Of a stretch of DNA of 64,000 nt, positions 26,473-34,577 are shown in pieces. Numbering within the stretch: position 1 is the first letter of the stretch; each line of letters begins with the position of its first letter. Both the position numbers and the translations under genes were made by a program. The stretch spans positions 1 through 64,000 of the forward strand of contig CALUYN010000008.1 of NCBI GenBank assembly GCA_944325025.1, written 5' to 3'. This DNA comes from Candidatus Gastranaerophilales bacterium. Lineage in GTDB: Bacteria; Cyanobacteriota; Vampirovibrionia; Gastranaerophilales; Gastranaerophilaceae. A model generated the notes under the pieces. The model had not been told where the DNA came from. It ran no database searches and was given only the letters and a program-made list of their open reading frames with translations.

Positions 26473-26526
26473 TTAGCCGAGAAGTGCCCCCCCCCCGAGT
26501 TCACAATTCTTTACAATCCTTTTCAT
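26473..26526 (-). other. Leader ORF interrupted by a poly-G tract (phase-off start of prepilin-like gene 2)
   Basis: GAGGT, seven bases, then ATG 26526 opens a 17-codon frame MKRIVKNCELGGGALLG that stops at 26473-26475. It crosses ten G on this strand (26487-26496). With 11 or 8 G the frame continues without a stop into the prepilin-like gene. With ten, a TGA just before the tract closes the prepilin frame. Confidence 0.7.
26487..26496 (+). repeat. Homopolymeric C(10) tract (G on the coding strand)
   Basis: Ten C on the + strand, in the leader of pseudopilin 2. The 5' flank AGCCGAGAAGTGC matches the flanks of the other two tracts and is in the same chromosomal orientation. Confidence 0.9.
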
Positions 26527-26573
26527 AATTTCTACCTCATTTTTTCTGCAACATGCTTATTATATCAAATCTT

Positions 26574-27020
26574 TTACTCTTCTTCAAGTTCGCGTCTTAT
26601 GTCATCTACTGTAACATGTAAAACAGGAGAATTTTCATCTTTTCTCAAAACAACATCTTTTATGCCTGATTGAACAATAAACCTTTTACACAAGATACAA
26701 ATAAAATTATGTCCCCATATATACATTGTAGAACCTTTACATCTGTCTTGACCGGCTTGAATTATGGCGTTTTGTTCGGCATGAATTGACCTGCATGTTT
26801 CATATCTAGTTCCGGACGGAATATTATGTTTAATTCTGTAGCATTCTCCGCGTTCATAACACGATTCAACTTTAGAAGGTGTTCCGTTATATCCTGTTGC
26901 TTTAATTTTTTTATCATCACCGACAATTACAGCGCCTACCTGCGCTCTTATACAATTAGATCTGCTTGCACAGGTTTTTGCAAGGTCTAAAAAGTAGTCT
27001 TCCCACGATTTTATTTCCAT
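26574..27020 (-). CDS. dCMP deaminase (ComEB-like)
   Basis: Cytidine/deoxycytidylate deaminase family enzyme, probably dCMP to dUMP for thymidylate synthesis. The 148-residue product has the zinc site HAEQNA (His and catalytic Glu) and a second half CILCKRFIVQSG giving the two Cys ligands, plus NCIRAQVGAVIV near the start. The usual PCxxC reads ICILC here. I chose the ATG at 27020 (MEIKSWEDYF) with GAGGCGGG before it; the longer upstream frame looks untranslated. The homologue comEB lies in the competence operon of Bacillus, but here the neighbours do not support that role. Confidence 0.88.
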   Translation of the reverse strand: MEIKSWEDYFLDLAKTCASRSNCIRAQVGAVIVGDDKKIKATGYNGTPSKVESCYERGECYRIKHNIPSGTRYETCRSIHAEQNAIIQAGQDRCKGSTMYIWGHNFICILCKRFIVQSGIKDVVLRKDENSPVLHVTVDDIRRELEEE

Positions 27021-27115
27021 ATCCCGCCTCTTTCTTAAAAATCTTAATTCGCAATTACATAATACATTCAACAAATTTCACTTGCAATATTAATTTTAAA
27101 AATGTTTATGTTTGC

Positions 27116-27144
27116 TTGACAGTGCACTTTTGCCGGAATATAAT
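27116..27144 (+). promoter_or_regulatory. Consensus sigma-70 promoter of the glycan gene pair
   Basis: TTGACA (27116-27121), exactly 17 bp, TATAAT (27139-27144): both boxes are perfect. The transcript would start near 27151, with AGGTGAGAG just before the ATG at 27168. Confidence 0.8.
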
Positions 27145-27167
27145 TACTTAAATTAAATAGGTGAGAG

Positions 27168-28088
27168 ATGTTTGATTTTATTGAAAAAATAAAGTACGGA
27201 GAAGGCTTAAGAATTAAATTCGGAAGCTTTGTTTTGTCATTCGGGCGCAACAAATGTGAAAAAGATTTTCCGGAAATTTTGAAAAAATGGTATAAAAAAC
27301 GTACGGGTAAAAGCTTAGATCTTGATAAACCCAAAACATTTAATGAAAAAATTCAATGGCTAAAACTCTATGACAATTCGCCTTTAAAAACAAAACTTGC
27401 TGACAAATATCTTGTAAGAGAATGGATAAAAAATCAAATCGGAGAAGAATATTTAATTCCTATTTTGGGAGTTTGGAATAATTTTGATGAAATTGATTTT
27501 GACAAACTGCCTGACGAATTTGTTCTAAAAGCCAATCACGGATCGCACTGGAACATAATTGTAAAAGATAAATCAAAATTTAATAAAGATAAAGCTAAAA
27601 AGAAATTTGACAAATGGATGAAGAGGGATTACGCTTTTAAAGCAGGTCTGGAACTTCAATACAGGGGCATTGAGCCAAAAATAACTGCAGAAAAATATAT
27701 GGCAGATTCTAACGGAGAACTAAATGATTATAAAATAATCTGCTTTAACGGAGAGCCAAAATTTGTCTGGGTTGACTGCGGAAGATATTCAGAACACACC
27801 AAAAATATTTATGATTTAAATTGGAATCTTCAGCCTTTTACTATGACTTATCCTGTATCAAAAAACGACATTCCAAAACCAAAAAACCTTGATAAGATGA
27901 TTGAACTTGCTAAAAAATTATGTCAGGATTTTGCATTTGTAAGGGTTGATTTTTATAACGTTGACGGGACAATTTATTTTGGAGAAATGACTTTCACATC
28001 AATGAGCGGAACAGACAAGTTTAAACCTGAAAAATACGACCTTGAACTAGGGAAAATGTTAAAATTACCTGAAAAGAAAGGATTATAA
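27168..28088 (+). CDS. TupA-like ATP-grasp protein of surface glycan synthesis
   Basis: Resembles the ATPgrasp_TupA family (teichuronopeptide biosynthesis TupA and polysaccharide-cluster proteins), which likely ligate amino acids to sugar acids. The 306-residue product shows family landmarks KPKTFNEKIQWLKLYD, then TKLADKYLVREW, FVLKANHGSHWNI and AEKYMADSNGELNDYKI, and the late acidic metal-site region FVRVDFYNVDGTIYFGEMTF. It is cytosolic with no signal. Its stop overlaps the start of the next glycosyltransferase by one base, so the two act together. Confidence 0.8.
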   Translation: MFDFIEKIKYGEGLRIKFGSFVLSFGRNKCEKDFPEILKKWYKKRTGKSLDLDKPKTFNEKIQWLKLYDNSPLKTKLADKYLVREWIKNQIGEEYLIPILGVWNNFDEIDFDKLPDEFVLKANHGSHWNIIVKDKSKFNKDKAKKKFDKWMKRDYAFKAGLELQYRGIEPKITAEKYMADSNGELNDYKIICFNGEPKFVWVDCGRYSEHTKNIYDLNWNLQPFTMTYPVSKNDIPKPKNLDKMIELAKKLCQDFAFVRVDFYNVDGTIYFGEMTFTSMSGTDKFKPEKYDLELGKMLKLPEKKGL

Positions 28089-28984
28089 TGAAACTGTTTC
28101 AAAAAGAAAAAATCGGCAGAAGAAGAATTATAACAATTTTCGGGATGAAATTTGAATACCGTGCCGGAAAAAGTTACAAAGCCGCAGAAATAACAACCTC
28201 CGGCGTCACACAAGAAAAAAGAGAGCAAAAAATTATAGTTTCCCTGACTTCATTTCCTGCAAGAATAGAATACGTGAGCAAAACAATATGCTCGCTTCTT
28301 GACCAAACTTTAAAGCCCGATATGGTAATTTTATGGCTGGGAGATGACAAATTTCCGAATAAAGAAGCAGATTTACCCGAAGATTTACTTAAATTAAAAG
28401 AATACGGGCTTACAATTAAATGGTGTAAGGATATAAGGTCTTATACCAAATTTATTCCGGCATACAAGGAATTCCCTAACGACTTAATAGTTACGGTTGA
28501 CGATGATATTTATTATGACCGCAATATGCTTGAACTTTTATATAATTCATATCAGCAAAATCCCGAATACATTCACTGCCACAGATGTACAAAAATATTT
28601 TACAAAAACGGAAAACTAAAAGCAAAAGCCGGCGGGAAAAAATATTACAAATATCCATCATTTGCTAACAAACTTTGCGGTGTCGGCGGTGTAATTTATC
28701 CTCCACACTGTTTATATAAAGATATAACAGATGAAAACCTGTTTAAAACTCTCTGCCCGACAAATGATGATATATGGTTCTGGCTCATGGCTGTTTTGCA
28801 GGGGACGAAAGTAAAAGTTATTAAACACAATATTCCTCAGCCTGCAGAAATAGATGAAACAATAGACGGGCCATGCCTGACAAAGATTAATGACCACGGG
28901 CAAAAATTGTTTTATAAAGACCTTGAAAGCGTTTTAGGACACTATCAAGGCCTTGAAGAAAAAATTAAATCAGATATGAGATAA
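28088..28984 (+). CDS. GT-A type glycosyltransferase
   Basis: Probable cytosolic glycosyltransferase for a surface polysaccharide. The 298-residue product has a Rossmann-like start IIVSLTSFPARIEYVSKTI, then LIVTVDDDIYYD with the DDD metal/nucleotide-sugar motif near residue 140, and a later NDDIWFW acid motif. These occur in small glycosyltransferases encoded beside TupA-like genes. Donor and acceptor are unknown. It is coupled to the upstream gene by an overlapping stop/start. It abuts purH tail to tail with no base between the stop codons. Confidence 0.75.
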   Translation: MKLFQKEKIGRRRIITIFGMKFEYRAGKSYKAAEITTSGVTQEKREQKIIVSLTSFPARIEYVSKTICSLLDQTLKPDMVILWLGDDKFPNKEADLPEDLLKLKEYGLTIKWCKDIRSYTKFIPAYKEFPNDLIVTVDDDIYYDRNMLELLYNSYQQNPEYIHCHRCTKIFYKNGKLKAKAGGKKYYKYPSFANKLCGVGGVIYPPHCLYKDITDENLFKTLCPTNDDIWFWLMAVLQGTKVKVIKHNIPQPAEIDETIDGPCLTKINDHGQKLFYKDLESVLGHYQGLEEKIKSDMR

Positions 28985-30490
28985 TTATTGTCTGTAATTT
29001 CTTATTCCTGTTGTAATCATTGCAATACCGTATTTGTCACAGACATCTATAAGACTCTGGTCTTTTATAGAGCCGCCGGGCTGAATAATAAGACTTATTC
29101 GGGATTGAACAGCAGAATATATACAATCTTCCGCAGTTAAGACGCTGTCAGAAGCGAGAACAGCTTCTTTTGCACCGTCACATGCGTAATTTAGGGCATA
29201 TTCAACTGCAGTTATGGCATTTGTCTGCCCCTGTGCGATTGCGACAGCTTTAAAATCTTTTGCGATTACAACGGAATTAGTCTTTGCGTGCTTAACAACT
29301 TTCCAGGCAAAAACAGCATCTTCAATCTGTTCCGGAGTTGGTTTTTCACGCGTAACAACTTTAAATTTATCTTTATCCAATTCACTGTTATTTCTGTCCT
29401 GAACAAGAGCGCCAAAAGGAGTGAGAATTATTTCTTCAACAGTCAGCCTTCTGTAATCTTTCAGCGACGTATTCAGTTTTACAAGTTTTATATCCGAATT
29501 GTCTTTGAATAATTCTATTGCCTTTTCATCGTAATCAGGAGCTACAACTACTTCGACCGACATAGAATTAAGGTGTTTGGCAACTTCCTCGTCAACCGTT
29601 TTTGAAAACCCGACGACACCATAAAAAGAACTTATAGGATCGCAATCAAAGGCCTTTGTATATGCTTCGTATAGAGAACGTCCAAGAGCGACTCCGCATG
29701 GTTTTGTATGTCTTATTATTGCGACACAATTGACATCATAGAACTCGCTTACCATATTAACAGCCTCAGTTATATTAAGGATATTGTTAAAAGTAAGTTC
29801 TTTGTCATTAACGACTTCATAATCAACCATTTTGCCAGTTTTATAGACTGCACCTTTTTGATGCGGATTTTCACCGTATTGAAGATCTTTTAACTTTTCA
29901 AAACTAAAGGTTTTAAAAGGCTTATCTCCGCATTGTTCTGCCAGCATTGAAGCAACTGCTTTATCATAGTTTGAAGTAATATAAAACGCCTTTGCCGCTA
30001 ACTTTAATCTTCCGAATTCATTTGCGTTCAATGCTACATAATAATCAATTTTATCAGTTATTACTGTGACATTTTTGTAGTTTTTAGCCGCAGCTCTTAA
30101 AAGAGTTATACCTGAAATATCAATTTTGGAAATAACATCATCAGTATTACTTGATTCTAACGCAAGTTTTTCATACGGACACAAGTTAACAACAACCATA
30201 TCAAAAGGCTTTACAGCTGTCCGCTCCAAATCAGTCAAAAGTTTTGAATCACTGCTGTTTGCTAAAACAGCTGCAAGAATTGTTTCACTCAAAAAATTAG
30301 AGTCCGCTGTTAAAAGTCCGGAAGTACTTGAAAATTCCGCTGCATTTATAACCTCTAAATCAGCATTGCGCAGAACTTCATAAGTTTCACCGGAGGCAAC
30401 AATTTCATAATCAAATTTTTCCACGAGATTTTTTGCAAAATCTATTAACCCAACTTTGTCATATACACTAATAAACGCTCGTCTTTTCAT
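28985..30490 (-). CDS. purH: Bifunctional AICAR formyltransferase / IMP cyclohydrolase
   Basis: Catalyses the last two steps of IMP synthesis. The 501-residue product has the MGS-like cyclohydrolase domain (about 1-190; RRAFISVYDKVGLIDFA at the start) and the AICAR formyltransferase domain (about 195-501) with LQYGENPHQKGAVY and WKVVKHAKTNSVV. It is slightly short of the usual 510-530. I use the ATG at 30490; an in-frame ATG 12 bases upstream lies in the end of the dispersed repeat that forms its leader. Single gene. Confidence 0.94.
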   Translation of the reverse strand: MKRRAFISVYDKVGLIDFAKNLVEKFDYEIVASGETYEVLRNADLEVINAAEFSSTSGLLTADSNFLSETILAAVLANSSDSKLLTDLERTAVKPFDMVVVNLCPYEKLALESSNTDDVISKIDISGITLLRAAAKNYKNVTVITDKIDYYVALNANEFGRLKLAAKAFYITSNYDKAVASMLAEQCGDKPFKTFSFEKLKDLQYGENPHQKGAVYKTGKMVDYEVVNDKELTFNNILNITEAVNMVSEFYDVNCVAIIRHTKPCGVALGRSLYEAYTKAFDCDPISSFYGVVGFSKTVDEEVAKHLNSMSVEVVVAPDYDEKAIELFKDNSDIKLVKLNTSLKDYRRLTVEEIILTPFGALVQDRNNSELDKDKFKVVTREKPTPEQIEDAVFAWKVVKHAKTNSVVIAKDFKAVAIAQGQTNAITAVEYALNYACDGAKEAVLASDSVLTAEDCIYSAVQSRISLIIQPGGSIKDQSLIDVCDKYGIAMITTGIRNYRQ

Positions 30491-30496
30491 TTTTTT

Positions 30497-30670
30497 TACC
30501 ATAGCTTACGACTATCTTAAAGGCGCTTTTCTCTTGTTTTGCATTAACTTTTTAAATTTTTGTGTTATCGCTTTACTCAGTCAACGCACTCGGGTAGTCT
30601 GGTCATTCTGAACTCGTTTCAGAATCTCTTATCCCTCGCACCTGTTTTGCGCTGTAAACTTTCCTTTCTT
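30497..30670 (-). repeat. Dispersed repeat, copy B (before purH)
   Basis: Matches 22913-23101 in orientation and in position relative to a start codon. On the coding strand of purH a perfect 8-bp stem ATTCTGAA / TTCAGAAT with loop ACGAG is present; copy A keeps this stem with one G-T pair. Confidence 0.75.
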
Positions 30671-30739
30671 TTTTTTATTATAACATTATAACTCAAATTT
30701 GATATCTTCTTAGCATTTCGTAACTATTTTGTGAATTTC

Positions 30740-30768
30740 TTGAAATAATTTTTTTGCTATATTATAAT
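30740..30768 (+). promoter_or_regulatory. Sigma-70 promoter
   Basis: TTGAAA (30740-30745), a 17-bp spacer and TATAAT (30763-30768), then a roughly 15-nt leader with GAGGG before the ATG of the 205-residue protein. Confidence 0.65.
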
Positions 30769-30789
30769 CAAATCTGAAAGAGGGAAATG

Positions 30790-31407
30790 ATGGTAAGTAA
30801 CAGAATTACAGAAGGCGTAGGCAAAAAAATTGTTGAAGCCTTAAAACAGCAATCAGATATAGAAATACAAAGTGTCGTTGAAAATCCGGCAGATACAGAT
30901 AGTCTGCCTAACAACAGCTCGGATATAGAATTTGTAGATAATGAACAGGATAATTCTTCTGAATATCAATATCAGGAGGAATTCCAACCGCATTTTGATG
31001 AAAGTTTAGAAGTGCATAATCAATATACAACTTCTGGAACTATGTCATTTAATCAACCGGGCTCAATTAATGATTCATTCGCCTCTGATTTAGACGGATT
31101 TGAAATTCCGGCCAACATTGCTGTACTAAAACAGCTAATAAATCAGCTTCCTGCCGGTGTTTCCAAACAAACAGGCGCACAAATTATTAAACAAACTATG
31201 GAAGCGCTCGGAATTTCTATGAAAAGTGTGCTGCAAGAAGCTCAGCAAGTGCAGGAAAGTCTGAATAATTCATCAAGAGAATGCCAGACATCAATTATGG
31301 AGTACAAAAAACAAATCGGAGTGCTTGAAAGACAATCTCAAAAACTCCAAAAGCAATATGCTGCTCTAAACGATATTATAAGTTTGTTTATTCAAACAAG
31401 TATGTAA
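30790..31407 (+). CDS. Hypothetical acidic protein with a C-terminal coiled coil
   Basis: Not recognised. The N-terminal 100 residues are acidic and Ser/Asn/Gln-rich, probably disordered. A helical region follows (ANIAVLKQLINQLPAGVSKQ). The last 60 residues form a coiled coil (MEYKKQIGVLERQSQKLQKQ). No signal peptide. I use the second of two adjacent ATG codons for better spacing to GAGGG. It converges on the helical-hairpin gene pair across a shared terminator. The neighbourhood suggests a role with those proteins, but nothing in the sequence proves it. Confidence 0.55.
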   Translation: MVSNRITEGVGKKIVEALKQQSDIEIQSVVENPADTDSLPNNSSDIEFVDNEQDNSSEYQYQEEFQPHFDESLEVHNQYTTSGTMSFNQPGSINDSFASDLDGFEIPANIAVLKQLINQLPAGVSKQTGAQIIKQTMEALGISMKSVLQEAQQVQESLNNSSRECQTSIMEYKKQIGVLERQSQKLQKQYAALNDIISLFIQTSM

Positions 31408-31430
31408 TTTAAAATGTTTAGTCAAAATAA

Positions 31431-31459
31431 AAAATCGGTTATTTCTAACCGATTTTTTT
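31431..31459. terminator. Bidirectional rho-independent terminator
   Basis: Stem AAAATCGGTTA / TAACCGATTTT with a TTTC loop and a run of eight T, between two convergent genes. Confidence 0.85.
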
Positions 31460-31785
31460 TATCTATATGTAAATGATGATTGAATATTTTTATCTATCAT
31501 ACCCTGACAGGATGAATATTCTGCATCTATCATCTTCAACCTTGATTGATACTGCAGCATCTGAGCATCAAGTTTTTGTTCTAAAACCTTTAATTTTGCC
31601 TGCCGCTGCTGAAGCATTTTTGTTGTCGGAGAGTCAGGATCAAAATCATTTCCGACTTCCATTAAATCGCTTACCGATTTTGACAACCCCATTTTTGCCT
31701 GGGTAATCAACATTATCTTATATTCCAGATCTAATCTGGTTTGCTGAAGATACAATAATCTAATTTGTGAGTTGACTAATCCCAT
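31459..31785 (-). CDS. Small helical-hairpin protein (candidate type III/flagellar-type substrate)
   Basis: Not assigned to a known family. The 108-residue product predicts two long helices around a turn at DFDPDSPTTK. Its first 34 residues align without gaps to those of the 416-residue protein at 33100-34350 (shared M1, G2, S6, Q7, R9, L11, L13, E21, Y22, I27, Q29, A30, L34). Both end alike: MIDKNIQSSF here and VIEKNIESTF there. The layout, helix, P..P turn, helix and an I..xIQ.F tail, is like type III needle subunits (SctF, 80-90 residues), but that is fold-level inference. No signal peptide. It follows the 90-residue gene by 12 bases. Confidence 0.6.
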   Translation of the reverse strand: MGLVNSQIRLLYLQQTRLDLEYKIMLITQAKMGLSKSVSDLMEVGNDFDPDSPTTKMLQQRQAKLKVLEQKLDAQMLQYQSRLKMIDAEYSSCQGMIDKNIQSSFTYR

Positions 31786-31797
31786 TTTATTTTTCCC

Positions 31798-32070
31798 TTA
31801 TCTTGTTTCGTTGAGGTTGCTGCCTCTCAGAAACGCGTGCTGATTGTTTTCTGCAATCAACTGTTCCATCTTTTGAAACTGATGACGGTGATAGTTTAAT
31901 CTGTACTGCGCCATCTTTCGTTTCTTATTCATTGTCAGGAATTCTTTTAATCCTTCCATAAATGAATTTGCCATTGCTTTTATAGGATTCTTTCTTATCA
32001 GAAAGTTTTTTGAATATATCAAGAAGTCAAACAATCTTTTTATATTCATCTCTAAAGTATCACGAAGCAT
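31798..32070 (-). CDS. Small basic protein, 90 residues
   Basis: Not recognised. Highly basic and helical, with no signal peptide or membrane helix. The C-terminal half (MNKKRKMAQYRLNYHRHQFQ) looks like an amphipathic helix rich in Arg, His and Gln. It is first in a two-gene unit with the helical-hairpin protein (12 bases apart). Size and partner would suit a chaperone or assembly factor, but this is guesswork. Start ATG has AAGGAG-like GGAGAAA before it. Confidence 0.5.
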   Translation of the reverse strand: MLRDTLEMNIKRLFDFLIYSKNFLIRKNPIKAMANSFMEGLKEFLTMNKKRKMAQYRLNYHRHQFQKMEQLIAENNQHAFLRGSNLNETR

Positions 32071-32236
32071 TTTTCTCCTTACACTTTAGACCTACATGTA
32101 TATTAAAACAATTTGAAACTAAATATTGCCATGTTTGGTAACATTTGCTTAACATGTCTTAACTATTTGCAGCCTAAAGTATTTTATTCACTCTTATTAT
32201 TACGGACAATACAACAAAAAACTTTAATAATATAAA

Positions 32237-32265
32237 AAAACTTGTAAAATAATTTTACAAGTTTT
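32237..32265 (-). terminator. Rho-independent terminator overlapping a stop codon
   Basis: A perfect 14-bp inverted repeat AAAACTTGTAAAAT / ATTTTACAAGTTTT with a one-base centre, followed on the minus strand by a T-run. The stop codon of the 272-residue protein lies in the first arm. Confidence 0.75.
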
Positions 32266-33073
32266 GAATTGCTTTACTGTCGCTTTCAATAGATTCTTTA
32301 AGCATCTTTTTAACGACATCGCCCTGCGTATCAAGCATCTTGCATACAGTTTCAATATTACGAACCTTATTCGAAAGAATTGTATCAGCATTAGCCGTAA
32401 TATTTCCGGTCACATTTTGGTATGCTGCTAGAGCGGCAGATGTCGTACCCTGCATCAAGTTGCCCATAACAAGAGCCGGAAGGCCATATTCGCCAAGATA
32501 TGGCGCTGCAGCCTGCATTATACCGCCCCATCCTGAAATTACACCTGCAACAGGAAGTACAAGATTTTTCATAGAAAATCCGTAACCGTTTGCAGCACCC
32601 AAACCGTATGCCGCAGCACTTGCAACATCTGCAATTCCGCCAATACCGGATGCGTAGCCCGTTGCAACACCTGTGTCAGTTCCCCAACCGCTTACAATTG
32701 AAGAAGCTCCGCCTGTCGCGTAACCGTCAAGCCCCCATGATATCGGTGCAGCTCCGTTTGGAAAGCCTGAATAGTTGTATAAAGAATCTATCCCGTAAGA
32801 TGATCCGCCGCTGAATGTTGAAGCGTAAGAAGTTCCAGGAACATTCATAGACTCTGAAGCGCCAAAAACAGCCGCAAAAGAAGACGGTGCCAACAAGCTC
32901 GCTAAATTATATAAAAAACCTCCTGTCATACCAAAACCAGAGCCAAGACCGTTTCCAGAAACCGTCAAATCTCTAAGCTGATCATAAGTTTCCCATAATT
33001 GAGCTTTTGCATCACTGCTTGCGGAACCAAATTTGTTCGCTATAACTAAGTAACTGTCGTTTTTGTATGACAT
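32255..33073 (-). CDS. Gly/Ala/Ser-rich protein with helical ends
   Basis: Not recognised. The N-terminal 35 residues are helical and charged, the middle 150 residues are rich in Gly, Ser, Ala and Tyr with weakly hydrophobic stretches (NLVLPVAGVISGWGGIMQAA), and the last 50 are again a charged helix (VKKMLKESIESDSKAIQNL). There is no N-terminal signal peptide. It starts 26 bases after the 416-residue protein and belongs to the same transcript. A polar protein with a central hydrophobic/flexible part and helical ends is compatible with a secreted, non-Sec substrate. Confidence 0.5.
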   Translation of the reverse strand: MSYKNDSYLVIANKFGSASSDAKAQLWETYDQLRDLTVSGNGLGSGFGMTGGFLYNLASLLAPSSFAAVFGASESMNVPGTSYASTFSGGSSYGIDSLYNYSGFPNGAAPISWGLDGYATGGASSIVSGWGTDTGVATGYASGIGGIADVASAAAYGLGAANGYGFSMKNLVLPVAGVISGWGGIMQAAAPYLGEYGLPALVMGNLMQGTTSAALAAYQNVTGNITANADTILSNKVRNIETVCKMLDTQGDVVKKMLKESIESDSKAIQNL

Positions 33074-33099
33074 AAAAACCTCTTATTCTCTTAAAAATA

Positions 33100-34350
33100 T
33101 TATTCGAAAGTCTTGAATGTAGATTCGATATTCTTTTCAATAACTTTTTGTACTGCTTCCATTTCTGTCTGCAAGGCTTCCTGCTCAGTATCAAGCTGCC
33201 TCAGACGCAATTCAAGGGTTCTATCTTGTTCTTGAATTTTTTCGGTTTTTGCGTTGATATCAGCAATAGCCTTTTCATATACCTGCATATCATAGTTATA
33301 CTGGTTCATTGCATCTTCATAAGCCGCATCATCTGTAATTGATTCTGTCTTTAACGCATAAGTCGCAGTTGAATCTTCATATCTTATTGACTGCGGTCTG
33401 CCTGATTCGTCTAAATCTACAAATGCACGCTGAGTTCTTTCAATTTTGGTTTCTACATTTTCAGCATAATATGTAGTTAATTTATTTTGATTTTCTGTTG
33501 GTTTTGTAGGATCTGGAGCTGAAACTGCAGAAGCTGTCAAATCTTCCAGACTGGAGAAATATCTTCTTCCCTGGAATTCCCAAGTATAAATACTGTCAGA
33601 TGTTGCAAAACCTTCGTTAGGGAATTCTTTACAAATTTGTTCATATGCAGCTTTTTGTTCAGGATCTGTTGCATCATAAGCTGAAACCTCACAGTTGCCT
33701 ACATAAGTAGGCACGCCGGATTGAACAAAATAACTGCTTGCTGCACCTGTTCCTGCCACAGCATCATCAAGCTGAGTGCGGGTTGTAAAGTTCATATTGC
33801 CATTCGCATCAGTATATACAAAAATATCTGCAGGATCTTCGTTTTTTAAATTCGGATAATCTTGACAAATTTTATCAAAATTATTTCTCTGTTCCTCTAT
33901 TAACGAATCATAATTTTGAGCAAGATTTCCTGCGATAGTATATGTACCCGCATCCGGATCATACACAATATCAGCCTGTTCAATAGTATTTTGGACGCTT
34001 GAAGTTCCTAAAACAACCTGCGGATTGGAAAGATTAGTTTGAATTCCAGTGTATACATCTGCATAATGATAGTGAGTTATCAAATAGTTATAATTAGGAT
34101 CATTAGTAATTTCAGTCATATCAGTAATAGTTTCACCGTAGGTGCCGTCTTGATATGAATACTGCAAAGTAGTATAATCCTGAGTGCTCGGAGCTGTCGG
34201 AACTTCCAACGCAAGCAGTTCATTAAATGTATTTGCACTTTGATTTGCCAGAGCTGTACGTGCCTGATTTATCTGCTGTCCTTCATATTCAACGTTAGTT
34301 TTTCTTGCTGTTAAGCCTAAATATCTTGCCTGTGAAGCCGCCATACCCAT
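33100..34350 (-). CDS. Large member of the helical-module family (candidate filament or hook-like substrate)
   Basis: 416 residues from ATG 34350 (MGMAASQARYLGLTARKTN), with AAGGAG ten bases before it; a GTG nine bases upstream is too close to that site. The N-terminal 45 residues and C-terminal 70 residues are helical or coiled coil and match the 108-residue protein at 31459-31785. The middle 300 residues are a Tyr/Thr/Asp-rich insert with two similar segments (IEEQRNNFDKICQDYPNL near residue 165; AYEQICKEFPNEGF near 235). Conserved helical ends around a variable middle is the plan of flagellins, hook and EspA-like filaments. No signal peptide. Family not identified. Confidence 0.6.
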   Translation of the reverse strand: MGMAASQARYLGLTARKTNVEYEGQQINQARTALANQSANTFNELLALEVPTAPSTQDYTTLQYSYQDGTYGETITDMTEITNDPNYNYLITHYHYADVYTGIQTNLSNPQVVLGTSSVQNTIEQADIVYDPDAGTYTIAGNLAQNYDSLIEEQRNNFDKICQDYPNLKNEDPADIFVYTDANGNMNFTTRTQLDDAVAGTGAASSYFVQSGVPTYVGNCEVSAYDATDPEQKAAYEQICKEFPNEGFATSDSIYTWEFQGRRYFSSLEDLTASAVSAPDPTKPTENQNKLTTYYAENVETKIERTQRAFVDLDESGRPQSIRYEDSTATYALKTESITDDAAYEDAMNQYNYDMQVYEKAIADINAKTEKIQEQDRTLELRLRQLDTEQEALQTEMEAVQKVIEKNIESTFKTFE

Positions 34351-34516
34351 AATGGTCACTCTCCTTCAAAAAAAATTCTACCTTACAGTTTTTTTTATAA
34401 TGATGTTTTTCATAAAGTCAACATTACTATAAAAATTATACGGTATTAATTTAAAAATATATATAGCAAATCCTGAAAAATCATACATTCAGAGGAAAAA
34501 ATTACCATATTTCATA

Positions 34517-34551
34517 TAAAAAAACGGGAATTTAATTTTTCCCGTTTTTTG
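34517..34551 (-). terminator. Rho-independent terminator of rpsA
   Basis: Stem AAAAAACGGGAA / TTCCCGTTTTTT downstream of the S1 gene, with T-runs on both strands. Confidence 0.8.
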
Positions 34552-34577
34552 ATTTTAAATAATTTTATTTATCCAAA

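Noticed and set aside
30497..30670. ZTP (pfl) or THF riboswitch before purH
   Set aside because: No CCGCCTGGGC or other conserved core, and the same element precedes an unrelated basal-body gene.
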